Shown one piece after another: positions 1-10,123 of a DNA stretch of 64,000 nt. Source of the DNA: Spirodela intermedia (taxonomy: Eukaryota > Streptophyta > Magnoliopsida > Alismatales > Araceae); assembly GCA_902729315.2 (NCBI GenBank), contig LR746266.1:2242759-2306758 (forward strand), written 5' to 3'. A model generated the notes under the pieces. That model was not told where the DNA came from. It worked only from the letters and a program-made list of their open reading frames with translations, and made no database searches. Numbering within the stretch: the stretch's first letter is position 1; the number at the start of each line of letters is the position of its first letter. The translations under genes were made by a program, and so were the position numbers.

Positions 1-3000
1 GGCAAGATGACAGAAGAGAACTGCCAAAGTAACAGCAACATCAACGGTGGATGAGGAGCTGACGGACGGATAAAGGGCTTATAATCTGTCACAATGAGGA
101 TTTAAGGAGATCTGATTGCAAGGAAGATGATCTCACCTTTCGTCACATTAACTCATCGGTATATATATAAAGAGTGAGAGAGAGGGGGCGGGGGGGGAGA
201 GGGAGAGAGAGAGTTCTCTTCCTGCTTCAATGTTTTCTAACATTGAGATGACATGTTCCTATGGTTTCCCTGGCTTTTCTTCATTTTCTTTCTCTTTACA
301 TGTACAAGGTCTGGAAGCCTGTGTTGTTCGCTTGTACTCTGTTAGGCTGTATATGATATCTATCTATTCGGTCTGGTGTTCAACCCCCTTACACTGTTTC
401 TTCTCCATTCTGGAAAGACTTACGTGATTGGGTTGGGTAGGTTTCTCGCGATTAGTGGATTACTGTTTACTGTATTATTCTACAGTCAGAGGATTGCGGC
501 CACAGTACAAACATGAATCCTATTCCTCTCTCTCTCTCGCTGGGCTTCCTTTCTGCGGATCCAGAATATTTTAAACGGCGAAAGAAAAGCCAAGGAACGA
601 AAAAGCTAAAATGAGAAGGGAGGGGACGAACCCTGATGGGGTTCTGCAGAGAAACCATAGCGGTGGCAGAAGCCGACGCCTCCTGATTTCGCTTTTTGTC
701 GCCTCGATGCCGCCGATTTCCTACTTTCTTATTACGAAAACACCCTTGGATTGCATTCGTCCCGAGTTTTCACCCATCGATAGACCTACCCCCGACCTCT
801 GCAACTGATGGGTTCGGAATAACATGCAGATCACAGCCGCCGAGACTAACAGCCCACGTTACTCTGGCCACTCCTACACAGAGAGAGAGGCAGGGAGGGA
901 AGGGGAGAGAGGAGAAAGAGGAGCCTGCCACATTAAATTAGAAATGTACGGGGGCACACAACGCTAGCCAAGATTCTGTCCGGTGGGAGCAACTGGCCCC
1001 TGTTGCTAGTCCTCTGGCTTAGACGGCACCTTTCATAATCAGCAAGGATGGGGGGACTCGTTAGGGGCCACGCTTCATGGAGCTGATGGCCTGATGTCTT
1101 TCCGACTTGGGACCAGGAGAGAGGGAGAAGGTGGTTCTGGATTGACACTGTAAATCTTTTGGGGAGAGAGTGAAAACAGATAAGCGGACAGAGTAAGAAA
1201 CAGCCTTGCGCCATGTGGTCGCCCAGCTTCACTTCACAGGCGGTGCGGTGTAAGGATCAGGTGACAGAGTGAGGGATGCAGCTATTTAGGACGGACTTAG
1301 AACGTGCATGTATATTCACGTACCGGCTGATATGCAGGAGGTTTAGCATAGAAGGTACTCGGTAGTTCACACGTGCGACAGGAGCCACAGCGTAACACGA
1401 GAAGAGGGAGAGAGAGAGAGAAATTAAGAGGTAGGTAGAGAGAGACGGACAGAGTAACAGACCGGAGTTTGTAGAGGATATCTTAAAGACTCGTTCGGTA
1501 GTTCTGTGTGCAGATAGCCGACGGGAGGAATGGGCCCCGAACGGGTCGCCCATCCCCTCCGTCATCGACTTCGTGAACCATCGATCATCCGATGCGGATT
1601 CCTCGTCCACGATCGACACATCGTCACACGGCTCTGCGGTTGGGACCCCGCTGAGAGTTCGTTAAGAAAACACTAAGGCTGGCAGGTCACTGTCAGACCC
1701 TGCCATTTTTAATATTACAACAAGTTAAAAGAATATTTATTTATTGGACAATTATGTAGATTGGTAGCTTATTAGGTGCATTTATGCGGGTAGTTGTTAC
1801 CTGCTGATGAATTAATTATCCCCTACAATGCGTGTTTGAACTTATCAATAAAAGTTCCGACATGACGGGGGATCCTCTGGCCACCTTGCGCAGAGAACAG
1901 CTCCGATCCATTTCAGCACTCTCTCACGTCAGTCTGACATACCTGCTATGCCCAGATCGATTAAATTGCGATCTATATGTATCCTTTATCAAGTAATTAA
2001 AAGGCCCGTCAGGATGGAAGCCCTTGTCTACTCAGGTATCCTATTTTCAGTGCTTTCATAGGAATCTTTTCGGCTTCCATACAGAATAGCCCTTATTCAG
2101 TTCCTACACTAAGTTTGAAAGTCATCTCTAAGCATTCATTCATTTGAAAGCATTTTATATTAGTTTCCTGGACGTTTAACATAGGTATATGAATGAAGCA
2201 AGTTTTAAGATGATGGAAATTTCAAAAAGCCTAACATACTAGATAATCCCTAACCTATTTTAGAAGTAAATGAGCCATGCCTTTTTAATATACAACCTAG
2301 TTACAAATAATTTAACGCCATCTATAAAAGAGTGAGATTCATAGAGGAACTGTAGCTACTTCATTATTTGACTTTAGTTTTATTTTACAAAACATGAAAT
2401 GCTTGAAGTAGTGGGAAAATGTCAAGGAATGTGTTATTCGAGGCTACTCATAATCCTCTAAGAGTTTTAGGGTGTTTTGTAGGCTACTTTGGACTTCAAA
2501 CTCGTTCACTTAGTAGCAAGTGTCTAAATAATGTCATCTTTGTTGTTTTCTTGGTCTTGGAATCTATTTAGTCATATTTGATGCTATGCAGAAGATTTGT
2601 AAATTTTAGATTGGACATTAATGAAAGATAATTTGCGAAAACTACGAATTATAATTTCCATATATCCCCGAAACAGATACATGGAATCTAGTTCAATTGT
2701 TGAGAAATAAAAGTAAATTCAATGTATACCCCTAGGTTACATAAATTGCATCTGGGCTTCAGTCTATTCGTACAAATGAAATGGCCTCAACACTAGTGGA
2801 ACTTAAAGTTATTAAAGTTCCATTTTAGTCCATATTAACAATCTCACAATGGATTTAGAGAAATTGCTACAGGAAACTAGAAATATTTTAATCATTTGGA
2901 GAAGAAATTTAAATAGCTATCTCCCATACCATTATGATTAGAGGTAGAATTTTTTTACAATTTCATAGACCACCTCAAATGATACACATTCATAAACATA

Positions 3001-3153
3001 CAATATCTTGCATATGAATTATTTCCCATGAGCCCTCTTCCCTATAAACTTTACAATGTGCTGTCCCCTAATTAAAATTATATTAGTTGAAGTACACTAT
3101 GAACTTTGATAAAACCTTATAATGAAATTTTTTGAGACGAAGATATGAGTAAG
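1..3153. other. Intergenic DNA, no supported gene
   Basis: The first 1.7 kb is moderately GC-rich with several purine-rich GA tracts (about 171-213, 876-925, 1399-1446) and a CT tract near 521-540. The remainder is AT-rich. Open frames are all short, overlap on both strands and show no recognised family, so none is called. The left part could be promoter or UTR of a gene lying outside the window, but that is only inference. Confidence 0.5.
171..213. repeat. GA-rich microsatellite
   Basis: A purine run of GA dinucleotides mixed with a poly-G stretch. It follows a TATATATAA sequence at about 160-169, an arrangement compatible with a core promoter and GA-rich leader, but no coding exon follows that can be supported. 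Confidence 0.7.
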
Positions 3154-3158
3154 ATAAC

Positions 3159-4218
3159 TGATAAGTCTTCATTATCATGAGTTAATAATTAGTAAATAAT
3201 ATAGTTTTAGTCTTAACTCATGATAAATAGACTTATATTTCTGTTAAAGTGTGAAAAGTGATTTTCAGTTGATTAACGTGAATTTTTTGGTAATTATGTG
3301 ATTTTATACGATTTTTACAGTCTTACTTTTGAGCTAAATAAAGAACAAGAAATAAAAATAAAAATATTGCAAAATGGGGGACCCGTTGGCCAGCTGGGCC
3401 CGCAAGCAAGTCGGAAGCTCAATCAGGGAGTAGCCGCGAGCAAGGGCTTGAGCAGCTTGGACCGATGGGGGCACGTGTGCGCCACTCCCCTTCCACGTCA
3501 CTAGTGGCCAGCCGGCTGTGGGGCAAGGAGTGGTCGTACACGCGAGAGAAGGAACTTTGCTTAGAAAGCTAACATTACTATATATTCGCCCGAAAAATCG
3601 GCGCACAACCGATGTGGGACTAAACCTGCGTCACACCTTCCTCAGAAGGGCCGGACAACCAGCACGGGTTTGAATCCTCCCAGAGTCAAAATTCATATAT
3701 TTTTATCTGATTATTGCGACTTTCCTGCAGATCGCTAGTGAAGGATTAAGCAACGAGAATCGTTGGATCATCGGCAAAAATCTCATCAACGTGATTTCCA
3801 AAGCATTGCTACTAAAATTGCTGAATGATTCGCGATAAAAGGATCGCGAATCCATCGAGTAAATCATCTCTGATTGATCGACGAACAAGCCGTCGTCGGG
3901 AAGAGGACGATCCGTCGGGAGACGAGTCGTCACCTCCTGAGAGCGTACCAGATGCAATGAAGAGCCTCCTCTTGCTGCGTGGACCTGAGGATGAAGCTCC
4001 CTAACATGCGCCCCACCTCCATCCAGCTCCTCTCCATCGGGTGACAGCCGCCAGAGAGCTGCAAAGTCGCCGTTTTTCCGCTCCGCCGGGTGACAGCCGC
4101 CAGAGACAATTCGACGACCAATTTCATTAATCTCTAGACTTCGCGAGAAGATCTAGAGATTGCCCACGTCGTCCTTGTCCAAGGAGAGCCTTCGAGGCCG
4201 TAGACACTACACGATGAT
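3159..4218 (+). repeat. E2 5' LTR, left portion
   Basis: Begins TGATAAG, the family LTR start, and runs collinearly with the E1 LTR until the insertion point. The last five bases ATGAT (4214-4218) are the target site duplicated by E1. The sequence continues at 11754. Confidence 0.95.
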
Positions 4219-4231
4219 TGATAAGTCTTCA

Positions 4232-4286
4232 TTATCATGAGTTAATAATTAGTAAATAATATAGTTTTAGCCTTAACTCATGATAA
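4232..4286 (+). other. 14-bp inverted repeat at LTR 5' end
   Basis: TTATCATGAGTTAA (4232-4245) and TTAACTCATGATAA (4273-4286) are perfect reverse complements separated by 27 bases. The arms persist in most LTR copies of the window, for example near 10137-10191 and 37747-37801. It lies 13 bases inside the LTR, just after the polypurine tract in the 3' copy. Function unknown. Confidence 0.8.
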
Positions 4287-4642
4287 ATAGACTTATATTT
4301 GTGTTAAAGTGTGAAAAGTGGTTTTCAGTTGATTAACGTGAATTTTTGGGTAATTATGTGATTTTATACGATTTTTACAGTCTTACTTTTGAGATAAATG
4401 AAGAACAAGAAATAAAAATAAAAATATTGCAAAATGGGGGGACCCGCCGGCCAGCCGGGCCCGCAAGCGGGTCGGAAGCGCAGTCGGGAGTAGCCGCGAG
4501 CAGGGACTCGAGCGGCTTAGCTTGGACCAATAGGGGCACATGTGCACCACTCCCCTTCCACGTCACTGGTGGCCAGCCGGCTGTGGGGCAAGGAGTGGTC
4601 GTACACGCGAGAGAAGTGACTTTGCTTCCGAAGCTAACATTA

Positions 4643-4650
4643 CTATATAT
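4643..4650 (+). promoter_or_regulatory. TATA-like element in LTR
   Basis: CTATATAT sits between two GC-richer blocks and is retained in the young LTR copies, including the E1 3' LTR. A start about 25-30 bases downstream would fall near 4675. An alternative TATA-like site lies at about 5591 (see the tandem TGACG entry), so the real promoter is not settled. Confidence 0.45.
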
Positions 4651-4728
4651 TCGCCTGAAAAATCGGCGCACAACCGATGTGGGACTAAACCCGCGTCACA
4701 CCTTCCTCACAGGCGGGCGACCGGCGCG

Positions 4729-4739
4729 GGTTCGAATCC
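4729..4739 (+). promoter_or_regulatory. tRNA B-box-like motif GGTTCGAATCC
   Basis: An exact match to the RNA polymerase III B-box / T-loop consensus GGTTCGANTCC, preceded by GCGC. It recurs in other LTR copies, mutated in older ones. Longer LTR copies also have a D-arm-like sequence about 50 bases upstream. Whether it promotes Pol III transcription or is a fossil of a tRNA-derived insertion cannot be told. Confidence 0.5.
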
Positions 4740-4888
4740 TCCCAGAGTCAAAATTTATATCTTTTTATTTGATTATCGCGACTTTCTTGCAGATCGCCGG
4801 TGAAGGATTAAGCAACCAGAATCACTGGATCATCGGCGAAAATCCTGTCAACGCGATTCACGGAGCATTGCTACTAAAATTGCTGAAC

Positions 4889-4914
4889 GATTCGCGATAA
4901 AAGGATCGCGAATC
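4889..4914 (+). other. Perfect 10-bp stem-loop in LTR
   Basis: GATTCGCGAT (4889-4898), loop AAAAGG, ATCGCGAATC (4905-4914). The stem contains two CpG pairs per arm. It recurs exactly at 10793-10818 and 38416-38441 and with transitions in older copies. Confidence 0.75.
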
Positions 4915-5191
4915 CATCGAGTAAATGATCTCCGATTGATCGACGAATAAGCCGTCGTCGGGAAGAGGACGATCTGCCGGGAGACGAGTCGCCACCTCCT
5001 GAGAGCGTACCAGATGCGATGAAGAGCCTCCTCTTGCTGTGCGGACCTGAGGATGAAGCTCCTTGACACGCGCCCCACCTCCATCCAGCTCCTCTTCGTT
5101 GGCTGACAGCCACCGGAGAGCCGCAAAGTCGCCGTTTTTCCGCTCCGCCGGGTGACAGCCGCCGGAGACGACTCAGTGACCTATTTCATTG

Positions 5192-5222
5192 ATCTCTAGA
5201 CTTCGCGAGAAGATCTAGAGAT
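5192..5222 (+). other. 13-bp stem with GNRA tetraloop in LTR
   Basis: Left arm ATCTCTAGACTTC (5192-5204), loop GCGA, right arm GAAG, one unpaired A, then TCTAGAGAT (ending 5222). The loop is GCGA, GCAA or GAAA in every copy I could read. It lies in the downstream half of the LTR, so it would be in the 5' leader if transcription starts near 4675. Confidence 0.7.
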
Positions 5223-5542
5223 TGCCCACGTCGTCTTTGTCCAAGGAGAGCCTTCGAGGCCGTGGACACTGCACAACGATCCTCCCGAACGCTCAGGATT
5301 CTGGTGCATCGCCGACGCATCGCCGTCGCGACGCCGGAACTTTATTTTCCTACTTTCAACTTACTTTACGCTTCATTTAGTGATAGTTTTTGTGATTTTA
5401 ATTTACCAAAATATACTTTGTTCTATTACGATTCTTCCGGCTTTTATAGATCTTAATTTGATTAATTAAATCGTCTGTAATCGCTTACGTAAGAATCACC
5501 GGGCGGAACTCTATTTCCACCCGATTCGCGTTCGCCGGATGC

Positions 5543-5558
5543 TGACGTCATCCTGACG
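5543..5558 (+). promoter_or_regulatory. Tandem TGACG (as-1-like) motif
   Basis: TGACGTCATCCTGACG: a palindromic TGACGTCA followed by a second TGACG 11 bases on. This is the arrangement bound by plant TGA-type bZIP factors in as-1 elements. About 45 bases downstream is a TATA-like AAATATAT (about 5591-5598). Conserved in several other LTR copies. Promoter activity is inference. Confidence 0.5.
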
Positions 5559-5851
5559 CCCGCACCCTTATTTCCCTTTTTCGTGAATTTTAAATATATT
5601 TCCTTTTTATTTTCTAGTATAAAATTCATAGAAAATTGTATTCATTGAGAACAATTCTGAATAATTACCAGATATTATATTACATCCCTGGATCGACCTG
5701 GAAAATTACCGCTATTTTTGGATTTTTATTGAATTATAATTGATATATTTATTCAGAAATACTCCTAAATATCTGAAAATTCGTATTTTCTAGTTTTATA
5801 AATTTTATATTTGCGTGATTTAATATACAACGACTGAGTCACGTCAAATTT

Positions 5852-5870
5852 TGGCGCCGTTGCCGGGGAT
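5852..5870 (+). other. Primer-binding site (tRNA-Asp), E1
   Basis: TGGCGCCGTTGCCGGGGAT, five bases after the LTR end, is the complement of the 3' end of plant tRNA-Asp including CCA. This primer choice is typical of Athila/Tat-type Ty3/gypsy elements. E1 has no mismatch here, unlike E2 and E4. Confidence 0.9.
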
Positions 5871-6052
5871 GTATTGCATAATATTTAGTATTTTTCTATT
5901 TTTCTCTTAGAGTACACAAAAAAAATTTAACTCTTGTTTTATTTTCTTTTTGCCGATTTTTTTTTAGGGAACGAAAAGAAGCAAGGCAAGGACTGGAGCA
6001 TCCTGAAGGAGGGTAACAATTACTAAATTTTTCCCTCGAATTTATTGATTTT

Positions 6053-8507
6053 ATGCATGGTAGAAGATCCTTGCATCCAAGGCTAGAAAATCCTTTCATT
6101 ATTTCATTCAAAACTAAAAATCCGAAAGAAAAATTAATTTTGATAGATCTTGAAGAAAGTACAAGTCAAACTGAGAAAAATCTTATGGCCATGAAAAATT
6201 ATTATATCCCTGATTCATTTCAAAGAGCATCCAATATTAGAGTCCCATTAGCACCCAATGTTAAATTCGAAATAAATCCAGGAATTTTTCAAATGCTCCC
6301 TAATTTTCATGGATTGCCTTTAGAAGAACCTCATCAGCACTTAGAAAAATTTCATATAGTCTGTGATTTAGTTAATCTCCCTCAAGTTACACCGGAAATT
6401 ATTAAGATGAAATTGTTCCCTCATACACTTAGGGACAAAGCTAGCCATTGGCTATCCACATTAGATAGAGAATTAACTAGCTGGAAAGACATAGAATAGG
6501 CATTTCTTCGAAAATTTTATCTCTTAGGAAAAACTCAAAATATGAGAAAACATATATAGAATTTTTCTCAAAGACCAGGAGAAACTTTACATGAGACATG
6601 GGAAACATTCAAAGATTTACTTAGAAAATGTCCTCAGCATGTTATACCCAAGTGGCAGCTCAATAGAATTTTTTATGATGGATTATTAGAACAACATAGA
6701 AATATGGTTGATTCTATATGTGGAGGAGCTTTTATGGAGAAAACCCCTGATGAGATTTACAATCTTTATGAGAATTTAAGTGAAAATTCTAGAGATCAAG
6801 CCTCTTTTGAATTATATGACAGGGATAAGAAGAGAGGAATTCATGAATTGCATCATGATAATGAATCTAAATTTAGAAATGAGGTTAATAAGATTAATCA
6901 AAGATTAGAAAAACTTGATTTTCTTATTGACAATATTAGAAAGCCTCTTAACCCTCAATTTAATTCAAATAGTACATATCCTATGTATGGTGAAAATGAT
7001 CATTTCGAATTTCAATATCATCCTAGGCAAGAACAAGTGCAGTACCCCACGATTTTAGTAAAAATAGGGAATATTTTTCTAATTCTTATAATCCTAATTG
7101 GGGGAATAATTTTTCGTGGAGAAACCCAAATAATATTCAAAATCCAGAAGCACTTAGATCCAATTCAAACTCTGAATTTCGTCCAAAATAAGAAAACAGA
7201 TTTCAAAAAAATCAGCCCTCTCAAACCCAACATGATACTATAGAAATGATGCAGCAAATGAGCCAAATGATGCAACAAACTATGAACCAAATGATGCTGC
7301 ACCAGAAACAAATTATAGAGACTCTTGGGAATAAGAGAGAAGAGGGATAGCCACCTAGTCCGCCCATAGAAAATTCAAGAATAGTAAGATTTCAGCAAGG
7401 AGAGTCTAGCTGGATAAATTTAGAAAAAAACCCATGAAATGAAAATGTTAGGTCAGTGAATACATTGAGTGAGAATATTTTACCTGATCCTTATTTCCAA
7501 TTATTAGAAGAAATCGATGAGCCATTAGAAGTAAATGAGAATATTAATGCCGAAAATATAGTAGCAGAAAATTTGAATAAAATAATTTATTGCTCACAAT
7601 TGATGAATGAATATAGTGAGGATGATGAGGAGAAAGAGCCCTTAGATGAATAAACAGCAGCTGATCATGGAAAAATCATCCAATTTTAGTAGAAGGGAGT
7701 ATGGACAGAAATGAAGAAAAACATATTTCAGGTGAGGAAAAATCAGTTGATATAGGAGACAAAATTAATAAATCTAATCATAATTTTGCAGCCATGGATG
7801 TTGATAGTGAGGAGGATGATGTATATCATATATCGAAATTAAAAGATAGCTATTGGGAAGATGAAGAATTTGATGAGTTGAGAAACGAAAAGCTAGAAAA
7901 AGAGTTGATTCAACTAATGGGGAGAAACAAAAATAATGAATATGAATATAGAGATAATTTTGGAGGAGAAAATTTGAATTTTACTGAATTCATTAGATCT
8001 GAGATTAAAGAAGACAATCCTTCCATCCTTCAAAACCCACAGCCCATTCGAATTACTTCTAAGCTTTAAATATTTCACTCCTCACAAATTGAACAAATAT
8101 GTATGGAAGATAAAATAGAGCAGGGGAAGATTATGCAAATAAAAGAAGACATTAAGAAATGGGTGAGTGGAAGAATTAGAGATATCAATTTAGATGAAAA
8201 AAATTTAGATTGGGTAAGAGCTAATTCGAAAATTATATGGCCTGATCACATTTTATGGTCTATTAATAGGAAGTATTTATTAATGAATGAGAGCCTTACA
8301 AAACAAGATAGAAATGATGAAAGATTCTTTTCAAAATGGAAATATTATTTTTGGGAAAATTTTGTTAATTTCCATCTTGTTTTGGCTGAAAGTATGTCAA
8401 GGTATATAGATGAAGTATATGAATTTATGCTAAATCTGAAAAAGAATATCATGAAACTTACCTTGGGATACAAATATATTTTGATGGCCATAGATCATCT
8501 TATATGA
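6053..8507 (+). pseudogene. E1 gag-like polyprotein with C-terminal extension, broken
   Basis: Begins ATG-CAT-GGT and runs about 2.45 kb in what was one frame. Residues about 60-150 hold a plant retrotransposon gag domain (PF03732 type: FHGLPLEEPHQHLEKF, then MKLFPHTLRDKASHWL and LTSWKDIE). Next come a charged coiled-coil-like stretch (INQRLEKLDFLIDNIR), a Met/Gln-rich tract, and an acidic extension ending in DHLI. Nonsense codons lie at 6497-6499 (TAG where E4 has CAG) and 6557-6559. Single-base losses relative to E2 near 7040 and 7688 shift the frame twice. No zinc knuckle, protease, RT, RNase H or integrase is seen. The gag part would form the particle coat; the extension has no recognised function. 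Confidence 0.8.
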
Positions 8508-8547
8508 TCTAAGAGCTGTCCAGCTGAAGAGATTAAATTCAGCGCTG

Positions 8548-8565
8548 CATGGGAGGCAACCCATG
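8548..8565 (+). other. Hairpin after the coding region
   Basis: CATGGG, AGGCAA loop, CCCATG: a perfect 6-bp stem about 40 bases after the stop. The same hairpin follows the frame in E2 (15057-15074) and E4 (28371-28388), and with one stem mismatch in E8 on the minus strand (about 61474-61491). A similar GGGAGGCAACCC sequence follows pol in many Tat/Athila-type elements. Confidence 0.7.
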
Positions 8566-8848
8566 GTTTTTATTTCATTTTGTTTAAATTTTTTTTTTTT
8601 AGTTCTCTTTTTCTTAGAATTTCGCAGTACTTGTTTCTGTATTTGTTTTTTCGAAAAAGTGCAGGAGGAGGCGTGTAAGACGAAGTGAAAATTAAAAACG
8701 AGGTTGAGGTGATGTCTTTCGGAGCTTTATCATTTATGACAACATTTTTAATGCTAAACTTTGCATATATGCATGCTTCACTTGAAAATTATATTTTCTA
8801 CATATTCTGTTTCGATTTTTCTATGTCATTGAGGACAATGTCATTTTT

Positions 8849-8861
8849 AAGTTGGGGGGTG
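8849..8861 (+). other. Internal second polypurine tract, E1
   Basis: AAGTTGGGGGGTG, the same 13 bases as the terminal tract at 10111-10123 but 1262 bp upstream. It is preceded by ATTGAGGACAATG, a context usually seen at the 3' end of Tat/Athila-type elements. Present in all four elements with an interior (E1, E2, E4, E8). Confidence 0.8.
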
Positions 8862-9552
8862 AAGTATTCATTATTAATTTATGCTGTAGGACGATTAAGA
8901 ACATGTGTTTGCATTTTATTCAACTTAGAACAACAACTAAAAAAAAAAAAGAAAAGATCGCTGAATTCGGAAAAATTGCAACATCTATTTTCTGGTTTTC
9001 TGTCAGAAACAACAGACTGTCAAAAACAGCAGACAAAAAACAGCCCGAAATTTGAAATTCTAGAAGACCCTTTTCTCACATTTCAATCCCCTAGATATAT
9101 ATTACTGAAATTCGAAATTACAGCTATACAGAGGATAATTTTGATTTATTTTTGACAAATTTATTGCTGCTAAAAATAGAACTGAAAATAGAAAACAGAA
9201 CTGTCAGAACTATCTAATTTACAAATCTTTTACATGATATTGCATGCATGAAAAATTAAATCAATTAGATTGATTGATACCAAAAGATACTAGGAAGATT
9301 ATTATTGAGTCAAAAGAATGATCTAGTAGCATGAAATGTTGGAATACTCCTTGGATACATGATAGATAACATGGATTTGATTTTACAGATTTTCACTTCA
9401 TGATCTTGATGGATAATATTTACTTGATGTGAAAATTTGATTGATTATTTGAGTTTAATGGAGATTTTTGCACCCTGATCTATAGGACTTGTGAGGAGAA
9501 ATCACTTATTTCGAAAAAAAAAGAGAGAGAGCAATGTGAAAAATCTAGAAAC

Positions 9553-9703
9553 GAAGAGTACACATAGAGGGTGTGAGACATCATTCTCATTGTCGAAAAT
9601 TGTGTATAGAAAAACACTTGCTGCAAAATAAGTGGATAAAGTGAAAGCCCTGAAAATGAAGAGTACACATGGAGGGTGTGAGACATCATTCTTATTGTCG
9701 AAA
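9553..9703 (+). repeat. Spaced direct repeat in the 3' noncoding region
   Basis: A 46-base unit beginning GAAGAGTACACAT and ending near TTGTCGAAA occurs at 9553-9598 and again at 9658-9703, a 105-base period. The same pair is present in E2 (from 16051), E4 (from about 29357) and E8 (minus, about 60340-60510), so the duplication predates the spread of the family. Confidence 0.8.
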
Positions 9704-10110
9704 TTTGTCTACAGGAAAAGCTACTTATCCACTATATATATATAAAAAAAAAAAGAGAAAGAAGAAATATAGTGCAAACTTCAAAAATCAAGCCATAGAA
9801 AAAGGGAAATGTAGGATCAATATTATTCTTGGATGAGTATTGATAATTGGAACATCTTGTAAATACATCTATGAGTGAAGAAGTGATAAAGATGTGAATA
9901 GAAGAAGTGAAGTCTAGATTGTTATTCCAAGGAGTGTTTAAACATTTAAGTGCTTGACATTATTCTTAAAGACTTGATATAAGAGTCCAAAGTGTCTAAA
10001 GGTGCATCATTTCTAATTGTATTTTTATTTTTTTTGTATTGAAATATGATGTTTGAAATTTGTAAATTTTTATTTTCGTAATTCCATTGCTAAGGGACTA
10101 GCAATGATTT

Positions 10111-10123
10111 AAGTTGGGGGGTG
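10111..10123 (+). other. Terminal polypurine tract, E1
   Basis: AAGTTGGGGGGTG directly abuts the TGATAAG start of the 3' LTR, the position required to prime plus-strand DNA. Confidence 0.9.

Larger units (their letters stand above)
4219..5846 (+). repeat. E1 5' LTR
   Basis: Starts TGATAAG and ends ACGTCA, giving TG...CA termini. It contains a GC-rich block at about 4441-4620, a TATA-like site at 4643, a tRNA-like B-box at 4729-4739, conserved hairpins at 4889-4914 and 5192-5222, and tandem TGACG motifs at 5543-5558. Long open frames inside it (for example 4346-4900) recur in every LTR copy and are not genes. Confidence 0.95.

Noticed and set aside
1257-1619. 120-codon minus-strand frame
   Set aside because: No recognised motif, no supporting splice context, and overlaps a GA-rich tract.
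4680-4760. Possible tRNA gene around GGTTCGAATCC
   Set aside because: No acceptor stem or D-arm in the young LTRs; the T-stem pairs poorly, so only a tRNA-like remnant is supported.
4346-4900. 184-codon open frame, almost identical to one at 10251-10805
   Set aside because: Both lie wholly inside LTRs; similarity reflects LTR identity and GC-rich sequence, and overlapping frames on the other strand are equally long.
8685-9155. Recurring frame after the polyprotein stop (also at 15127-15399 and 28556-28801)
   Set aside because: It reads through the internal polypurine tract and the noncoding 3' region; it recurs because the elements are copies.
9553-9703. CRISPR-like spaced repeats
   Set aside because: Only two units, in a plant retrotransposon with conserved spacer; no array.
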